DNA of 64,000 bases from Aquibium sp. ELW1220 (lineage in GTDB: Bacteria > Pseudomonadota > Alphaproteobacteria > Rhizobiales > Rhizobiaceae): positions 1 through 64,000 of the forward strand of contig NZ_JAOAOQ010000023.1 in the NCBI RefSeq assembly GCF_030398385.1, given 5' to 3'. Positions 34,491-43,010 of this stretch are shown here, in pieces. A program made the translations under genes and the position numbers. Each line of letters starts with the position of its first letter. Positions within the stretch are counted from its first letter, which is position 1. Under the pieces are notes generated by a model. The model was not told the origin of the DNA. It saw nothing but the letters and a program-made list of their open reading frames with translations, and searched no databases.

Positions 34491-35269
34491 TTCAAGTTAT
34501 TAGAGCCGATCGTGCGCTGGATCCAGTCATCCATGCTGGCCATAGCTCTACGACGCGCATTGGCAGCGTCGGCCACTTCAGAAACGGTGGAGTTTTCTTG
34601 CAGGTGGCCTCTGCGCTTTGCACTCGAAGCAGAGCCTCCGAGCGACCGGCATTCACTCGTCCACGGGCGAAAGGACCGACTGATGTGGTGCCGAGATCAC
34701 GTCGGCAAGGATAGCCAGCCACGTCACGCCTCCTCTCAGTTGCCCGGATCGGGGCGGTCGCTTGGTCCTTTGCCGTGCCTCCACCTCCCGTGTGCCTTAA
34801 TGCACTGGTCGTCCCGCGGTAGGTGGTTGGGAAAGGGTGGCGGACGGGCCACTGCAGAATCAGGCCTCCGACGGGGGCTATTCCAGCTTCGTGGTCGCGC
34901 TTCTCCGAAACCGCGTCAGATCGGCTCATGCGCGTTCTGCACTTGACCCATACGGGTTGCTGCTCCGCCGGCTTTGCGTTCCCCTCTTGGAGTGCAAGGC
35001 CCACCCGTTGCCGCGTCCGGATCTGCAAGGTCTGCCTTCACTGTGGCAAACGAGGTCGTTGAGAGAGCCTCCCTCGAGTGATGTCGATCGACTCAGATCT
35101 CTTATCTGAACATCTCGGCTGCCGGACGGATTCTCGACAAGGCCTCGGCTTCTTCATTTGCGGTTTTTCGGTCTGAAGCCCTTCCTACCGCAAGGTTGGC
35201 GCAAGGTTAGCGTAAGGCCAAATCGCATTTCCAATACGAGAGTGTCCTTGTCGGCAGGCAGAATTTTCC
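34491..35269. other. Gene-poor stretch
   Basis: No convincing gene is present in these ~780 bases. A minus-strand open stretch ending at 34451 (with VSEVADAANARRRAMASMDD) overlaps the 3' end of the preceding gene but has no start codon or known relatives. Other open frames are short, Cys/Arg-rich and shadow-like. Confidence 0.4.
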
Positions 35270-35800
35270 TCAACGACGTCCCGTTCCTGTATTCGAAGGC
35301 CCAACGTGAACATCCGCCCAAACATGCCCCGAGGCGAACTCGCGATACTGCGCATAGACCGGGGCGCAAATATCCAGCGCATCCTTCAGTGGCTGGTAGC
35401 GAAGCGCGAGAAGGAAGATTGTTATCGTCTTCTTCGCGGCATCGTAGATGGGGCGGCGCAACTGGCTCGCGTCGTCTCGAAATTCGATGACCATCCCTTT
35501 GACCTCTGAACTTGGGCTCGGGCGCCCTTCGAGGAAAAATGCCAGGGCGTCGCGAGGTTTGTTGTCAGTCGAGGACGCTACGTAGGCGCCGATCACAGTT
35601 CGATAGCTGTCTACATAAAGAATTTGCCGCTCGAGAACGGCGGTCTGATCGTTGATAAAATAATTTGAGGCTAGAAAGACTTCATCCTCGCTCAAATGTG
35701 GCGCGCCACAGCCGGGCTCATCCGAAATTGCCGGTGACGAAAGTGACAGCAGGAAAGCAAGACTTGCCAGCGCGGTGTGTTTCGAAGCGCGAACTGCCAC
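35270..35800 (-). CDS. Hypothetical exported protein
   Basis: This is a 176-residue protein if started at GTG 35800, which is preceded by AGGGGAAG at ideal spacing; upstream in-frame starts lack such a site. The N-terminus (HTALASLAFLLSLSSPAIS) is a signal peptide with cleavage predicted before DEPG. The mature part has GCGAPHLSEDEVFLASNYF and a long helical region and resembles no family I know. It stands alone, in AT-richer DNA than its surroundings, consistent with recent acquisition. It probably acts in the periplasm; its function is unknown. Confidence 0.65.
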   Translation of the reverse strand: MAVRASKHTALASLAFLLSLSSPAISDEPGCGAPHLSEDEVFLASNYFINDQTAVLERQILYVDSYRTVIGAYVASSTDNKPRDALAFFLEGRPSPSSEVKGMVIEFRDDASQLRRPIYDAAKKTITIFLLALRYQPLKDALDICAPVYAQYREFASGHVWADVHVGPSNTGTGRR

Positions 35801-36140
35801 GTATCTTCCCCTATTAAGAGTTGTTATCATAAAAATGCATGTTATTAAAAACAGGGGCTGCATCCAACAGGATTTTCACGTTCCGAACAACAAATCTGCT
35901 GGTCCGCTGCGGGGAATAACTCAACCATTTTGACTAAGGCGCTGAATCCTGAATCCTGCTGGTTGGCTTTCGTGCGGGACTCAGAGTGGCTTCGGTTATC
36001 CCGCCACCAGAGGTGGTCCGATGCCGGATCCTGTCGGACCCGAGAGGCATCCCTTTGAAGGGGAGGCGGGTTCTCTAGGACTTCGCACCCCTGCTGCCGT
36101 GGAGTGAGGTGTCGTCTCCAGGAGGCCCAGCTTTCGCATG

Positions 36141-36193
36141 GTGGGTGGGGCAGGGTGGTGAAGCCCGCAGGGGGTCACCTGCCCCGTCCACCG
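36141..36193. other. Long stable hairpin in gene-free DNA
   Basis: Bases 36141-36155 pair with 36179-36193 over 15 positions (13 Watson-Crick and two G-T), enclosing a 23-base loop that can itself close by GTG/CAC. No T-run follows. A second short stem (GTCCGA/TCGGAC, near 36017-36040) lies upstream. The 490 bases 35801-36288 hold no gene. This could be part of a structured RNA or a repeat relic. Confidence 0.45.
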
Positions 36194-36288
36194 TTAGGGG
36201 ACCCGGCGTCGGGGTAGGCGCCCGGTTCCGTGGTTCCTGACCCCCGATGGCGCGCTGGGGCTTGGTGCTCTTCAGCTGTTCGACCGCG

Positions 36289-36641
36289 TCAATGTTCGGA
36301 GCGAGACTGTCGGATGGGAGGGCGACGCTTAGCGGTCGAAATCCGCAACCGTTGCGGAACTGGTGCTCGGATCAGCGCCTTGATGCGATACGTCTCCGAC
36401 GAGGCGCTTCGCTTGTGCGGCGTAATCTCGCGCAGGTAGCGCTCCAGCAACTCCCGGATGGTCATACGCTCGGCGAGCCGCGTGTCCGGCAGGTTTCCGC
36501 AACGATCGAGTTCGGCTTCGAGGTTTCGCGCCCACTTCTCGGCGTCGATCTTCGCCTCGAAGGACCTGGCACGAGGGGGGGGATTCCTTTACGTCTGACG
36601 TGCGCTTGCCATTTGCCGCGCAGCTTGCGGATCGTCGCCAT
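36289..36641 (-). pseudogene. N-terminal fragment of a second phage-type integrase
   Basis: ATG 36641 opens MATIRKLRGKWQAHVRRKG, the standard start of a rhizobial phage integrase. At a run of eight G (plus strand, 36576-36583) the frame breaks. The continuation KWARNLEAELDRCG, ERMTIRELLERYLREITP, and SSETYRIKALIRAP lies in another frame, then diverges and stops at 36289. The catalytic domain is absent. It records another mobile element that once entered the island. Confidence 0.75.
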
Positions 36642-36856
36642 GAAGCACCTACTTTGATTGTGCCTCATGATGCGTAGGACGACCCCAGAGAGCCGCCAAG
36701 GAGCTTTCCCAGTCCAGTGTGATCTCAAGATTGCGCCGAGAGCGTTGGCGGCGCCCTGATGCCCTTCTACGGCCAGCAGTGAGCACCTGCTGGATCAAGG
36801 ACTTCCGGCGGCTACGCCAGCCCCAGGAGTGCTGCCTTCGAAAGGCGACAGTGTCA

Positions 36857-37705
36857 TCAACTGACGGCATAATCCAGGATTGCTTGCTGCCGGTCGAACG
36901 GTATTACGTCAATGTCGCTGTCTTCAAGAAGGTCTCGGATCTCTTTGTAGGCAGCTACATGTGCTCCGCCAGCAGTGGGACCTTCCACCGCGAAGAGAAC
37001 GCGCTCTGGAATGACACGTGCCTTTCTGAGACGGCGAACCGACGTCGCCCATTTTACCCCGTGGTCAATCATGGACGTGGGTTCCTTCTGGCCGAGGAAA
37101 AAGGGCTTGATGATCTTTCGAGCGTCGCCTTCCTGGTCCACTTCAACAAAGGGAAAGCTCGCACGGTAGACACCATCGTCAAATTGCCTCTTCACGAAGC
37201 GGCTGCTCAGGTCGAGCTCTTGGAACCAGCTCTTCATGTGCTGTTCCAAGACCGTCTCCCGGTATTGCTGCGTCACGAAATTTCGTTCGACGTAGTGCCC
37301 GAACAATTTGTGTAGCGTTGTTGCAGGGTCATCAGAGAGCACGACCCGGCTCTCGCTGAAGGTGATGACCCCTCCCCGAGCTCGAGTGAGTTCGTCAAAG
37401 AAGTGAGTAAACGTTTGATCGAACCCGAGGTCGAGCCGAAGGCGAGCACCCTCTCCAGAGGGGAGCATCTCCCGAACGCGCTCCAGCTCACAAATCAGCG
37501 CGCCAGCGGCATTGCGGAAGAACTCGGGCTCCAAGGTGTCGAAGAAATTGGTAATGCGCGCATAGCGGCGCACTTCAACGCGAAAATTGAAGAACCCAGC
37601 CTTCGGTGCGACCAACACGACGCCAATGTTGGCGAATTCCCCGGTTTCAACATGAGGCATAAACCTGATGATCGAGTATCTGCACCGATGCTTCGCGTTC
37701 ACCAT
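36857..37705 (-). CDS. DUF3037 protein
   Basis: The 282-residue soluble protein has the DUF3037 signature at its N-terminus: YSIIRFMPHVETGEFANIGVVL. No catalytic residues are known for the family. ATG 37705 overlaps the HipA-like kinase stop by seven bases (ATGGTGA), so the two are co-translated. Genes of this family frequently sit directly beside HipA-like kinases, suggesting a fixed functional pair, possibly an antitoxin-like or accessory partner. The 215 bases upstream of the next feature on the left (36642-36856) hold nothing identifiable. Confidence 0.85.
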   Translation of the reverse strand: MVNAKHRCRYSIIRFMPHVETGEFANIGVVLVAPKAGFFNFRVEVRRYARITNFFDTLEPEFFRNAAGALICELERVREMLPSGEGARLRLDLGFDQTFTHFFDELTRARGGVITFSESRVVLSDDPATTLHKLFGHYVERNFVTQQYRETVLEQHMKSWFQELDLSSRFVKRQFDDGVYRASFPFVEVDQEGDARKIIKPFFLGQKEPTSMIDHGVKWATSVRRLRKARVIPERVLFAVEGPTAGGAHVAAYKEIRDLLEDSDIDVIPFDRQQAILDYAVS

Positions 37706-38490
37706 GACCAAAACCCTTCACTGCGGTGCTCACATAGCACCGCTCCAGCCTCAGCGAAGTTAAAATTTACGGGGACCGACTCCATCGTGTCCAAATGCAG
37801 CCACTCTGGTGGCAGCGAAGACACAGTTTCGGGCCACCGCTGAACGGCGTGGTCCAAGCGCTCAACATATGACGCTATTCCGGCCTTATCGTGGCACAAA
37901 GGCATAAACTCCGATCCGAAAATATGTTGCGCTGCGAATGCCTGACCTGGAAGTGCATCATCGAACGCATTGTTGTGATCGATCAAAACCACCGACTCGG
38001 TATCGTTTGCCCACAGCAGATTGGGATTGCCTCCCTTCGCTGAGAGACTACGATCATAGTTCCGGACCCAGCGATCGAACACCATGATGTCCCTACGTTG
38101 CGCTGAAGGAACGCGTTCCACTTGCGAGAACAGGATGTCGCCAGCGAACTCCCTGCGTCGGGATCCGAAAGCCACGCCTGCTCCCAAATCGTTCAGTTCC
38201 ATGGTGGATGATGGGTCAATCAGCTCAGACGCAACGTGGACAATTTCAAACGGAGCGATTGGCAGACCGAGCTCCCTCGCCAAGCAACCGCAGACCCACT
38301 CCTTGACTAGGGAAAGCTGGCCGGCGGACCGTCCCTTGACGTAATAGAGCGCGTCGTCAGCGCCGCGGCAAATAAACGGTTGGGTCACCCCCTGTTCGGA
38401 GCGGCCTATAACTTCAACAATCTCGATGGCCACCGCTTCTGCCCCCGGCGAACTGCGAGACACGATAGTTTGAGCGTCCTGCAGTTGCAA
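37699..38490 (-). CDS. HipA-like (HipA_2) kinase
   Basis: The 263-residue protein is a compact HipA-family kinase. Likely ATP-site Lys52 is in YYVKGRSAG, the catalytic segment is FDRWVRNYDR (D139, N144), and a metal-binding DHN is at 171-173 (LIDHNNAF). It is much shorter than E. coli HipA (~440 residues) and lacks the N-terminal lobe extension. The apparent start is TTG at 38490 without a strong ribosome-binding site. It forms an overlapping pair with the DUF3037 gene. HipA kinases phosphorylate glutamyl-tRNA synthetase or other targets and cause growth arrest; the target here is unknown. Confidence 0.83.
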   Translation of the reverse strand: MQLQDAQTIVSRSSPGAEAVAIEIVEVIGRSEQGVTQPFICRGADDALYYVKGRSAGQLSLVKEWVCGCLARELGLPIAPFEIVHVASELIDPSSTMELNDLGAGVAFGSRRREFAGDILFSQVERVPSAQRRDIMVFDRWVRNYDRSLSAKGGNPNLLWANDTESVVLIDHNNAFDDALPGQAFAAQHIFGSEFMPLCHDKAGIASYVERLDHAVQRWPETVSSLPPEWLHLDTMESVPVNFNFAEAGAVLCEHRSEGFWSW

Positions 38491-38604
38491 CGCGACGCCA
38501 CGAAATGGTGAGAATGGCTAGTCTGTCCCTCGACAACGCGTTCTGCATGGCAGGGACTTGAGGAGCCTTCAAGGCTCGCGACCCCTAGTCCTTCTGGCGG
38601 ACGC

Positions 38605-38643
38605 TTAGGAGGGCAGCACTCTATCAAGCTGAGCTACGGGTGC
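38605..38643 (-). pseudogene. 5' half of a tRNA-Arg(CCT)
   Basis: Reading the minus strand from 38643 gives GCACCCGTAGCTCAGC, a D-arm, and an anticodon stem (CTGCC) with loop CTCCTAA, anticodon CCT. The sequence then leaves tRNA homology, lacking the 3' half. It is a fragment, not a functional gene. Confidence 0.7.
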
Positions 38644-38756
38644 GCGCCGCGGGGACAAGGTCTCCGCATCGGCCCGGGCCGCAAGAAAGCGGCACGAGCA
38701 TTGGCTTCATAGCCGAAGCGGCGCGGCGCTTCAACCACAAGCGTCATGGAGATTGT

Positions 38757-38802
38757 GCTGTCCTCTCAGGCAGAGGTCACAGGTTCGGATCCTGTCGGCG
38801 CG
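38757..38802 (+). pseudogene. 3' half of a tRNA-Arg-like gene
   Basis: On the plus strand, an anticodon-stem remnant (CTGTC/GGCAG) is followed by AGGTCACAGGTTCGGATCC and TGTCGG, the variable region and T-arm of a tRNA-Arg. The 5' half is missing on this side; a matching 5' half lies 114 bases away in opposite orientation. It is probably a scar of att recombination and inversion. Confidence 0.6.
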
Positions 38803-38899
38803 CGAGTGGCGGGGTTGTGCCTACCGGGCGAGACAACCAGTCCTTGACTTCCTGCCCGCCCCACGTAGACGTCCGATGGCATTCATGCATGAGGGACAG

Positions 38900-39295
38900 A
38901 TGTTCAAAATTGTAAAACTCGCGCTGGTAGGCCTGCCGCTGGCCGCCTGCCAGTCGTCCGCAGAACTTCAAACGTCCATGCAAACAGCCGAACCAGCGCC
39001 GGCATCCGTCAAAGCGGCCATCGTGAATGATGCGAGGGACTTTTTGGCTGATCCCTACTCGATACGAGATGCCGAGATTTCCTACATGCAACTAAATGGC
39101 CGGTCGGGTCTCCATTGGGTTTGCGTCAGGGCAAATGCAAAAAATGCGATGGGCGGATATACCGGGAGGCAGGCGATAGAAGTGATTGTGCGCAATGGGC
39201 AGCTTGTTGGGAACCTGCCCAACAGTGCGGCTTGTCGAAACCCGACGCTGCGCTGGCAGAAGTTCCCTGAACTTGAAGCTCTTCGCGACTTGTGA
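38900..39295 (+). CDS. Small hypothetical lipoprotein
   Basis: The 131-residue protein opens MFKIVKLALVGLPLAACQSS, a signal sequence with an LAAC lipobox, so it is expected to be lipid-anchored. The mature domain includes VNDARDFLADPYSIRDAEIS and HWVCVRANAKNAMGGYTG, a pattern found in small hypothetical lipoproteins of rhizobia. ATG 38900 is chosen because GAGGGAC precedes it at good spacing and the lipobox follows immediately. No operon partner is apparent, and its function is unknown. Confidence 0.75.
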   Translation: MFKIVKLALVGLPLAACQSSAELQTSMQTAEPAPASVKAAIVNDARDFLADPYSIRDAEISYMQLNGRSGLHWVCVRANAKNAMGGYTGRQAIEVIVRNGQLVGNLPNSAACRNPTLRWQKFPELEALRDL

Positions 39296-39500
39296 GCAGC
39301 CCGTCCGACATTTGCGCGGCCGGACCACCGCTGACTTCGTCCTTGTGTTGCGGATCTAATCAATGACGCCCCCTCTCAGCCACCTCTTGATGCTTGCCGC
39401 GCCAAAGTGCGCTGGCCACAAAAAGACGATGGTGTTTTTCACGAAAGCGGGACGATTTATCGCTTGGGCCTCGGTAGTCACTGGCACGTTTCGCGCGGGG

Positions 39501-40010
39501 CTACACCATCGCTACTTCTTGGATGTTGCAAATCGCAAGGACCTCGGGGTCAAGCACGACTTCGCTCTCGCCTCGGCAAGAGAAAAGCGCATAGATCGCA
39601 CTCTTGTGCACTTTCGTTTCAGCGACGAAAGCACGGTCATAGCGTCGGCCATCGTGCTTGTAGACGCCGAGAAATCGGTTCGCGAACCGAACCGCCCTTT
39701 CGCGGTCTAGGGTCCACGACATGCCGTAGTCGAATGCCACGGCAGGGTCTTCACCGGTAGGGAAATTGATGCCGCGCCAAGCAGTGACGATCTCCGGAAG
39801 CGCGTTGTATAGGTTCTGCTCTTCTTCCGTCATCACTGCTCTGCAAACTTGGTATTCGTAGGTGTCGCCGTTCAACTGGCAGCACATGTCGCTCCAATCG
39901 CTGGGCCAGTCGGGATTGTTCCAATAAGGTGAATCGTCATGCAGCCACGCATCAGCGAAGGCGCGCGGGTCAGTGCGCCAATAGTCTATCGAACTCTCTT
40001 CATCTATCAT
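39501..40010 (-). CDS. ADP-ribosyltransferase-like protein
   Basis: This 169-residue protein is not assigned with certainty, but it shows the R-S-E layout of ADP-ribosyltransferases: R79 in VTAWRGI, S98-W-T100 in YGMSWTLDRERA, and E148-x-E150 in CRGESEVVL. The helix after the SWT motif (ERAVRFANRF) is also usual for the fold. There is no signal peptide. No partner immunity gene is obvious; the 205 bases upstream and downstream are empty. If real it would modify a host or phage target using NAD, either as a toxin or a defence effector. Confidence 0.6.
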   Translation of the reverse strand: MIDEESSIDYWRTDPRAFADAWLHDDSPYWNNPDWPSDWSDMCCQLNGDTYEYQVCRAVMTEEEQNLYNALPEIVTAWRGINFPTGEDPAVAFDYGMSWTLDRERAVRFANRFLGVYKHDGRRYDRAFVAETKVHKSAIYALFSCRGESEVVLDPEVLAICNIQEVAMV

Positions 40011-40206
40011 CGTCGTTAGCTCACCATCGATTCTTTGCTGTTTTGCGGCTGCGACAGAATTGTCGAGCGCTGCGCGTAGGCGCCCGCCGAAAAAGATCGG
40101 CGGGCTCTCATCGTCAGACCGATCCGTGGCTCTTCCGTGCCTCAGTTCCGTGGATGTCAGCTTGGGATTGACAGACGTTGAGCCGTTGCCAACATAGTCC
40201 CGCCAG

Positions 40207-41112
40207 TCACGGCATGCGGATCAGAACATCGAACTGCTCAGCCGACTTGATGTAGAGCAACCGGAACTCAAACAGCGACAAGCCAAGGCTCTTCTTGAGC
40301 ATGTCGAGCGCCTCGCTACCGGCCTGCTTCCGCTCTTCCACCTTAGCCGCCTGCTTTTCTTGCACGCGCTTGTCGGCGCGCTTCTGCTTCAAAAACTTGT
40401 CGAAGGTTTCCGCCCTCGAAGGTGCAGGCTTCAAGCCCTTCGCGATGCGCTCGGCAGCCTTGGCGTCACGCTCGGCGACCTTCGCCTCGCTGATCATGTC
40501 GATCACCTCATCGATCGACGGCTGCCTACCTGCTTTGATGAGAGCCGTCACGCCTTTCACAGCCGACTCCGGGACGTTCTTCGCGGCAAGCCTGTAGATG
40601 GAAGACGGCGGCAAAACCGCAACCGTTTCGTTTTTCGACGTGAATTCGGCAGCCTTCATGAAGTTCTGTGCCGAGCGTTCCGACCACCCGAACTCCGCTT
40701 CAATCCATGAGGTGAAGTTCCCGTGACCAAGCAGCGGCTTAACTTTCAGGAGATCGGCGCCGGTTTCCAACATGTTGTTCGTGCGCCGGTCGTGGATACG
40801 CGCGGCGGCCGTCTGGGCTGCTTTCGCTGCTGCCTGCGATAGGACAGTGTAATCGAACTTCCCGATCGAAGGGACGGTCGACGACGTTCCAGGCACCTTC
40901 TTGTCGTCAGCTTCGAGATCAGCCTGGAGGCTTGCCAGTGCCTCATCATCAAGGCAGTCGTCGACGGCCTCTGCGGTCACGACGGAGACAACGGCCGGCA
41001 GGTTGGCGGACGTGGACTTGGAATTGACGACGGGCTCGTGAGGCAATTTGCCGAGCGGCAGGTCTTCAAGGACGAGTTCATCAGCGATGTGGGTATTCTG
41101 ATCGTTGCTCAT
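40207..41112 (-). CDS. DUF3102-like protein
   Basis: A 301-residue soluble protein. The central region resembles DUF3102: GADLLKVKPLLGHGNFTSWI, then EFGWSERSAQNFMKAAEFT, a helical module found on plasmids and phages. An acidic, Ser/Thr-rich N-terminus and a highly charged helical C-terminal region (residues ~200-275) flank it. The domain occurs near replication or regulatory genes in mobile elements, but its biochemical role is not established. The gene is monocistronic. Confidence 0.72.
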   Translation of the reverse strand: MSNDQNTHIADELVLEDLPLGKLPHEPVVNSKSTSANLPAVVSVVTAEAVDDCLDDEALASLQADLEADDKKVPGTSSTVPSIGKFDYTVLSQAAAKAAQTAAARIHDRRTNNMLETGADLLKVKPLLGHGNFTSWIEAEFGWSERSAQNFMKAAEFTSKNETVAVLPPSSIYRLAAKNVPESAVKGVTALIKAGRQPSIDEVIDMISEAKVAERDAKAAERIAKGLKPAPSRAETFDKFLKQKRADKRVQEKQAAKVEERKQAGSEALDMLKKSLGLSLFEFRLLYIKSAEQFDVLIRMP

Positions 41113-41498
41113 AAAATGTTACTTTCGCCCGGGTGAAGGTTCCGTCACGGCTTGAACGATCGTCACGTCTCACAATGCCAAGCGAATATCGCCTGAATAA
41201 AGCTGAATTCTTATAAGCACTTGTTTTTTCGGCGGAACCGCCGGGCATTGCGCGGCCTTTGCGTCATCGGCCGCCGGGCCATTGTCGCCGCCCACCAGGA
41301 AAAACGCCGAAGCAGGCCGTGATCAGACGATTTCGTTCGCACCCAACTGCGCTCGGGCGGGGATATACAAGGCACCGCCTGTCTCTCCGATCTCGAGACT
41401 ATCGACGCTGTGGTAGGTGTTGCATCATGGCGGCCGATGCCGCGAGTGATTGAACTGGCCAATTTGAAGGCGGGACGGTGCCGCAATGTGAGTAGAGA
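41113..41498. other. Gene-free stretch
   Basis: About 385 bases between the DUF3102 and NYN genes hold no supported gene. The only open frame (minus strand, 41211-41486) is Arg/Ser-rich and shows no family signature. The AT-rich part near 41190-41230 may hold the promoter of the DUF3102 gene. Confidence 0.4.
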
Positions 41499-42239
41499 TC
41501 AGATCCCGCCTACCTTGGAGGCGCCAGACATCAATCGCACCCTCCAATGCCCGACCGGATACTGGCTCACGGTGAGCCGCCTCTGGGCCTTCAGAAGTTC
41601 GAGCAGCGTGCGCTTGCCATAGGTGCGGGGATCGAAATCGGGCGCGTGCCTGACCAGCTCACGATCGAGATCCTCGACACCGACCCAGCCACCTGCACCG
41701 GGATGCAGCCGCGCAATCGCGTCCCGGATTTCGTTGCGGGCATCGCGCGGCTCTTGCAGCGGCCTGCGACCGATGATGGCAGGATGAGCGGGCGTGTCCG
41801 GCATCAGGTTCTCGGTGAAAAGGAAGCGCGCGCAGGCCTTCCGGAACCGCTCGGACGTTCCCCAGGGGCCGAAGCCATAGACCGGCAGGCCTGCCTCTCT
41901 GATGCGTGTGCTGAGCCGGACGAAGTCGGTATCGCTAGAGACGATGGCGAAGCCGTCGACGCCGCCGCCGTGGAGCAGATCCATGGCGGCGATGACGAGG
42001 GCGATGTCGGCAGCGTTCTTGGATCCCATGGCCAGCACCGGGTAGTGGCGCAACTCAATTGCACAGCGGATGCACGCCTCGCGCCAAGCGGCACTGGTGT
42101 GCTCGTAGTCGCCGAAGCCAAGGCGAATGTCGCAACGCCCGTAGCGCTCAAGTTCGGCCAGGACGCCGTCGATGGCAGCCGCGCTGCCGTTGTCGATGTC
42201 GATCAGCAGCGCCAGGCGCTGCGGGATGAGGTCGGTCAT
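41499..42239 (-). CDS. NYN-domain nuclease with C-terminal LOTUS/OST-HTH
   Basis: The 246-residue protein has an N-terminal NYN (PIN-like) RNase domain: LALLIDIDNGSA with the first Asp, GSKNAADIALVIAAMDLLHG, and GFAIVSSDTDFVRL with the second acidic cluster. It is followed by an OST-HTH/LOTUS-like winged helix (residues ~165-235, WVGVEDLDRELVRHAPDFDP). ATG 42239 is chosen over the upstream TTG. The catalytic acids appear intact, so it may cleave RNA. A deleted copy of the same gene lies outside attL at 15726-15823. NYN-LOTUS proteins are widespread and often linked to mobile DNA. Confidence 0.85.
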   Translation of the reverse strand: MTDLIPQRLALLIDIDNGSAAAIDGVLAELERYGRCDIRLGFGDYEHTSAAWREACIRCAIELRHYPVLAMGSKNAADIALVIAAMDLLHGGGVDGFAIVSSDTDFVRLSTRIREAGLPVYGFGPWGTSERFRKACARFLFTENLMPDTPAHPAIIGRRPLQEPRDARNEIRDAIARLHPGAGGWVGVEDLDRELVRHAPDFDPRTYGKRTLLELLKAQRRLTVSQYPVGHWRVRLMSGASKVGGI

Positions 42240-42314
42240 GCCGGGTTCCAATGAGAATGAGGAGGCGCGGGGAGGGGACGTGCCTGCCGGCGCGCCGCCC
42301 TGTCGAATTCCGCC

Positions 42315-42485
42315 CTACATCCTGAACACCTGCCGCAGTGCTTGCGTCCGGGCCAAGGTCGGGGCCGGGTCGCCATCGTGGGAGGCCAGCCGGATGACTT
42401 CGATCCAGTAGCGCTCGTTCTCGGTGATCGGCCTGTTCATGCGCTCGACCAGATCGGCGCGCGAAGCGATGGTCAGATCAGGCAT
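42315..42485 (-). CDS. Small hypothetical protein downstream of XRE regulator
   Basis: A 56-residue protein, MPDLTIASRADLVERMNRPI to RTQALRQVFRM. It starts two bases after the XRE gene stop and is therefore probably co-transcribed. It has no known domain. The segment ENERYWIEVIRLASHD resembles part of the XRE protein (ENEVGWLKAIREFSEG), hinting at a shared interaction motif or a duplicated tail. Its short length makes the coding call moderate. Confidence 0.55.
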   Translation of the reverse strand: MPDLTIASRADLVERMNRPITENERYWIEVIRLASHDGDPAPTLARTQALRQVFRM

Positions 42486-42487
42486 AG

Positions 42488-42925
42488 TCACTTCCCGAAG
42501 ATCGCGCGCAGGGCGGCGAGCGCCCGGTGGGTCAGCCTCGGGTCGGCGCCCTCCGAGAACTCGCGGATCGCCTTCAGCCAGCCGACCTCGTTCTCGGTGA
42601 CGATGGTGCCGAAGATCTCGTCGATGGCACTCGGCGTCATGCTGCCACCGAGCTGTTCCAGCGCAAGGCGGAACAGGAACCTTGCGTCGCACTCGAGGGC
42701 CTTGGCCAGCGCGGGCACCCGGTCGAGCGGGACCTTGGCGGTTCCGGTCTTCAGCATCGAGAGCACGTTCGGCGTCTTGAAGCCGGCCTCGATGGCGATC
42801 TCGTGCTGGGATTTCTTGGGGCTGAGCTCGAGGATGCGGCGGTCGATGAACTTCGCGACGCGCGTCTCGGCGTAGGGCTTTCCGTTGGACAATGTCTTAA
42901 ACCTTCTGTTGCGAATTCTATGCAT
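42488..42925 (-). CDS. XRE-family transcriptional regulator
   Basis: The 145-residue protein has a helix-turn-helix at residues ~38-75 (KKSQHEIAIEAGFKTPNVLSMLKTG, in the manner of Cro/CI), followed by a short C-terminal helical domain. ATG 42925 is the most upstream start; TTG at the Leu before SNGKPYAE is an alternative. The AT-rich 85 bases upstream (42926-43010) likely hold the promoter. It may control the island end genes or its own expression; targets are unknown. Confidence 0.82.
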   Translation of the reverse strand: MHRIRNRRFKTLSNGKPYAETRVAKFIDRRILELSPKKSQHEIAIEAGFKTPNVLSMLKTGTAKVPLDRVPALAKALECDARFLFRLALEQLGGSMTPSAIDEIFGTIVTENEVGWLKAIREFSEGADPRLTHRALAALRAIFGK

Positions 42926-43010
42926 TCGTTATAGCAACAGAAAATAGGAATTGTTCACACTCTCACAAATTAAACACAATAGGACCTACAGTGTGATATC
43001 GTGCTGCTGA

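Noticed and set aside
34492-35028. 178-codon minus-strand frame
   Set aside because: Arg/Thr-rich, no recognisable motif and no supporting start site; treated as gene-poor DNA.
38605-38802. A functional split or permuted tRNA-Arg
   Set aside because: The halves are on opposite strands and neither has pairing flanks for trans-assembly; remnants are the simpler reading.
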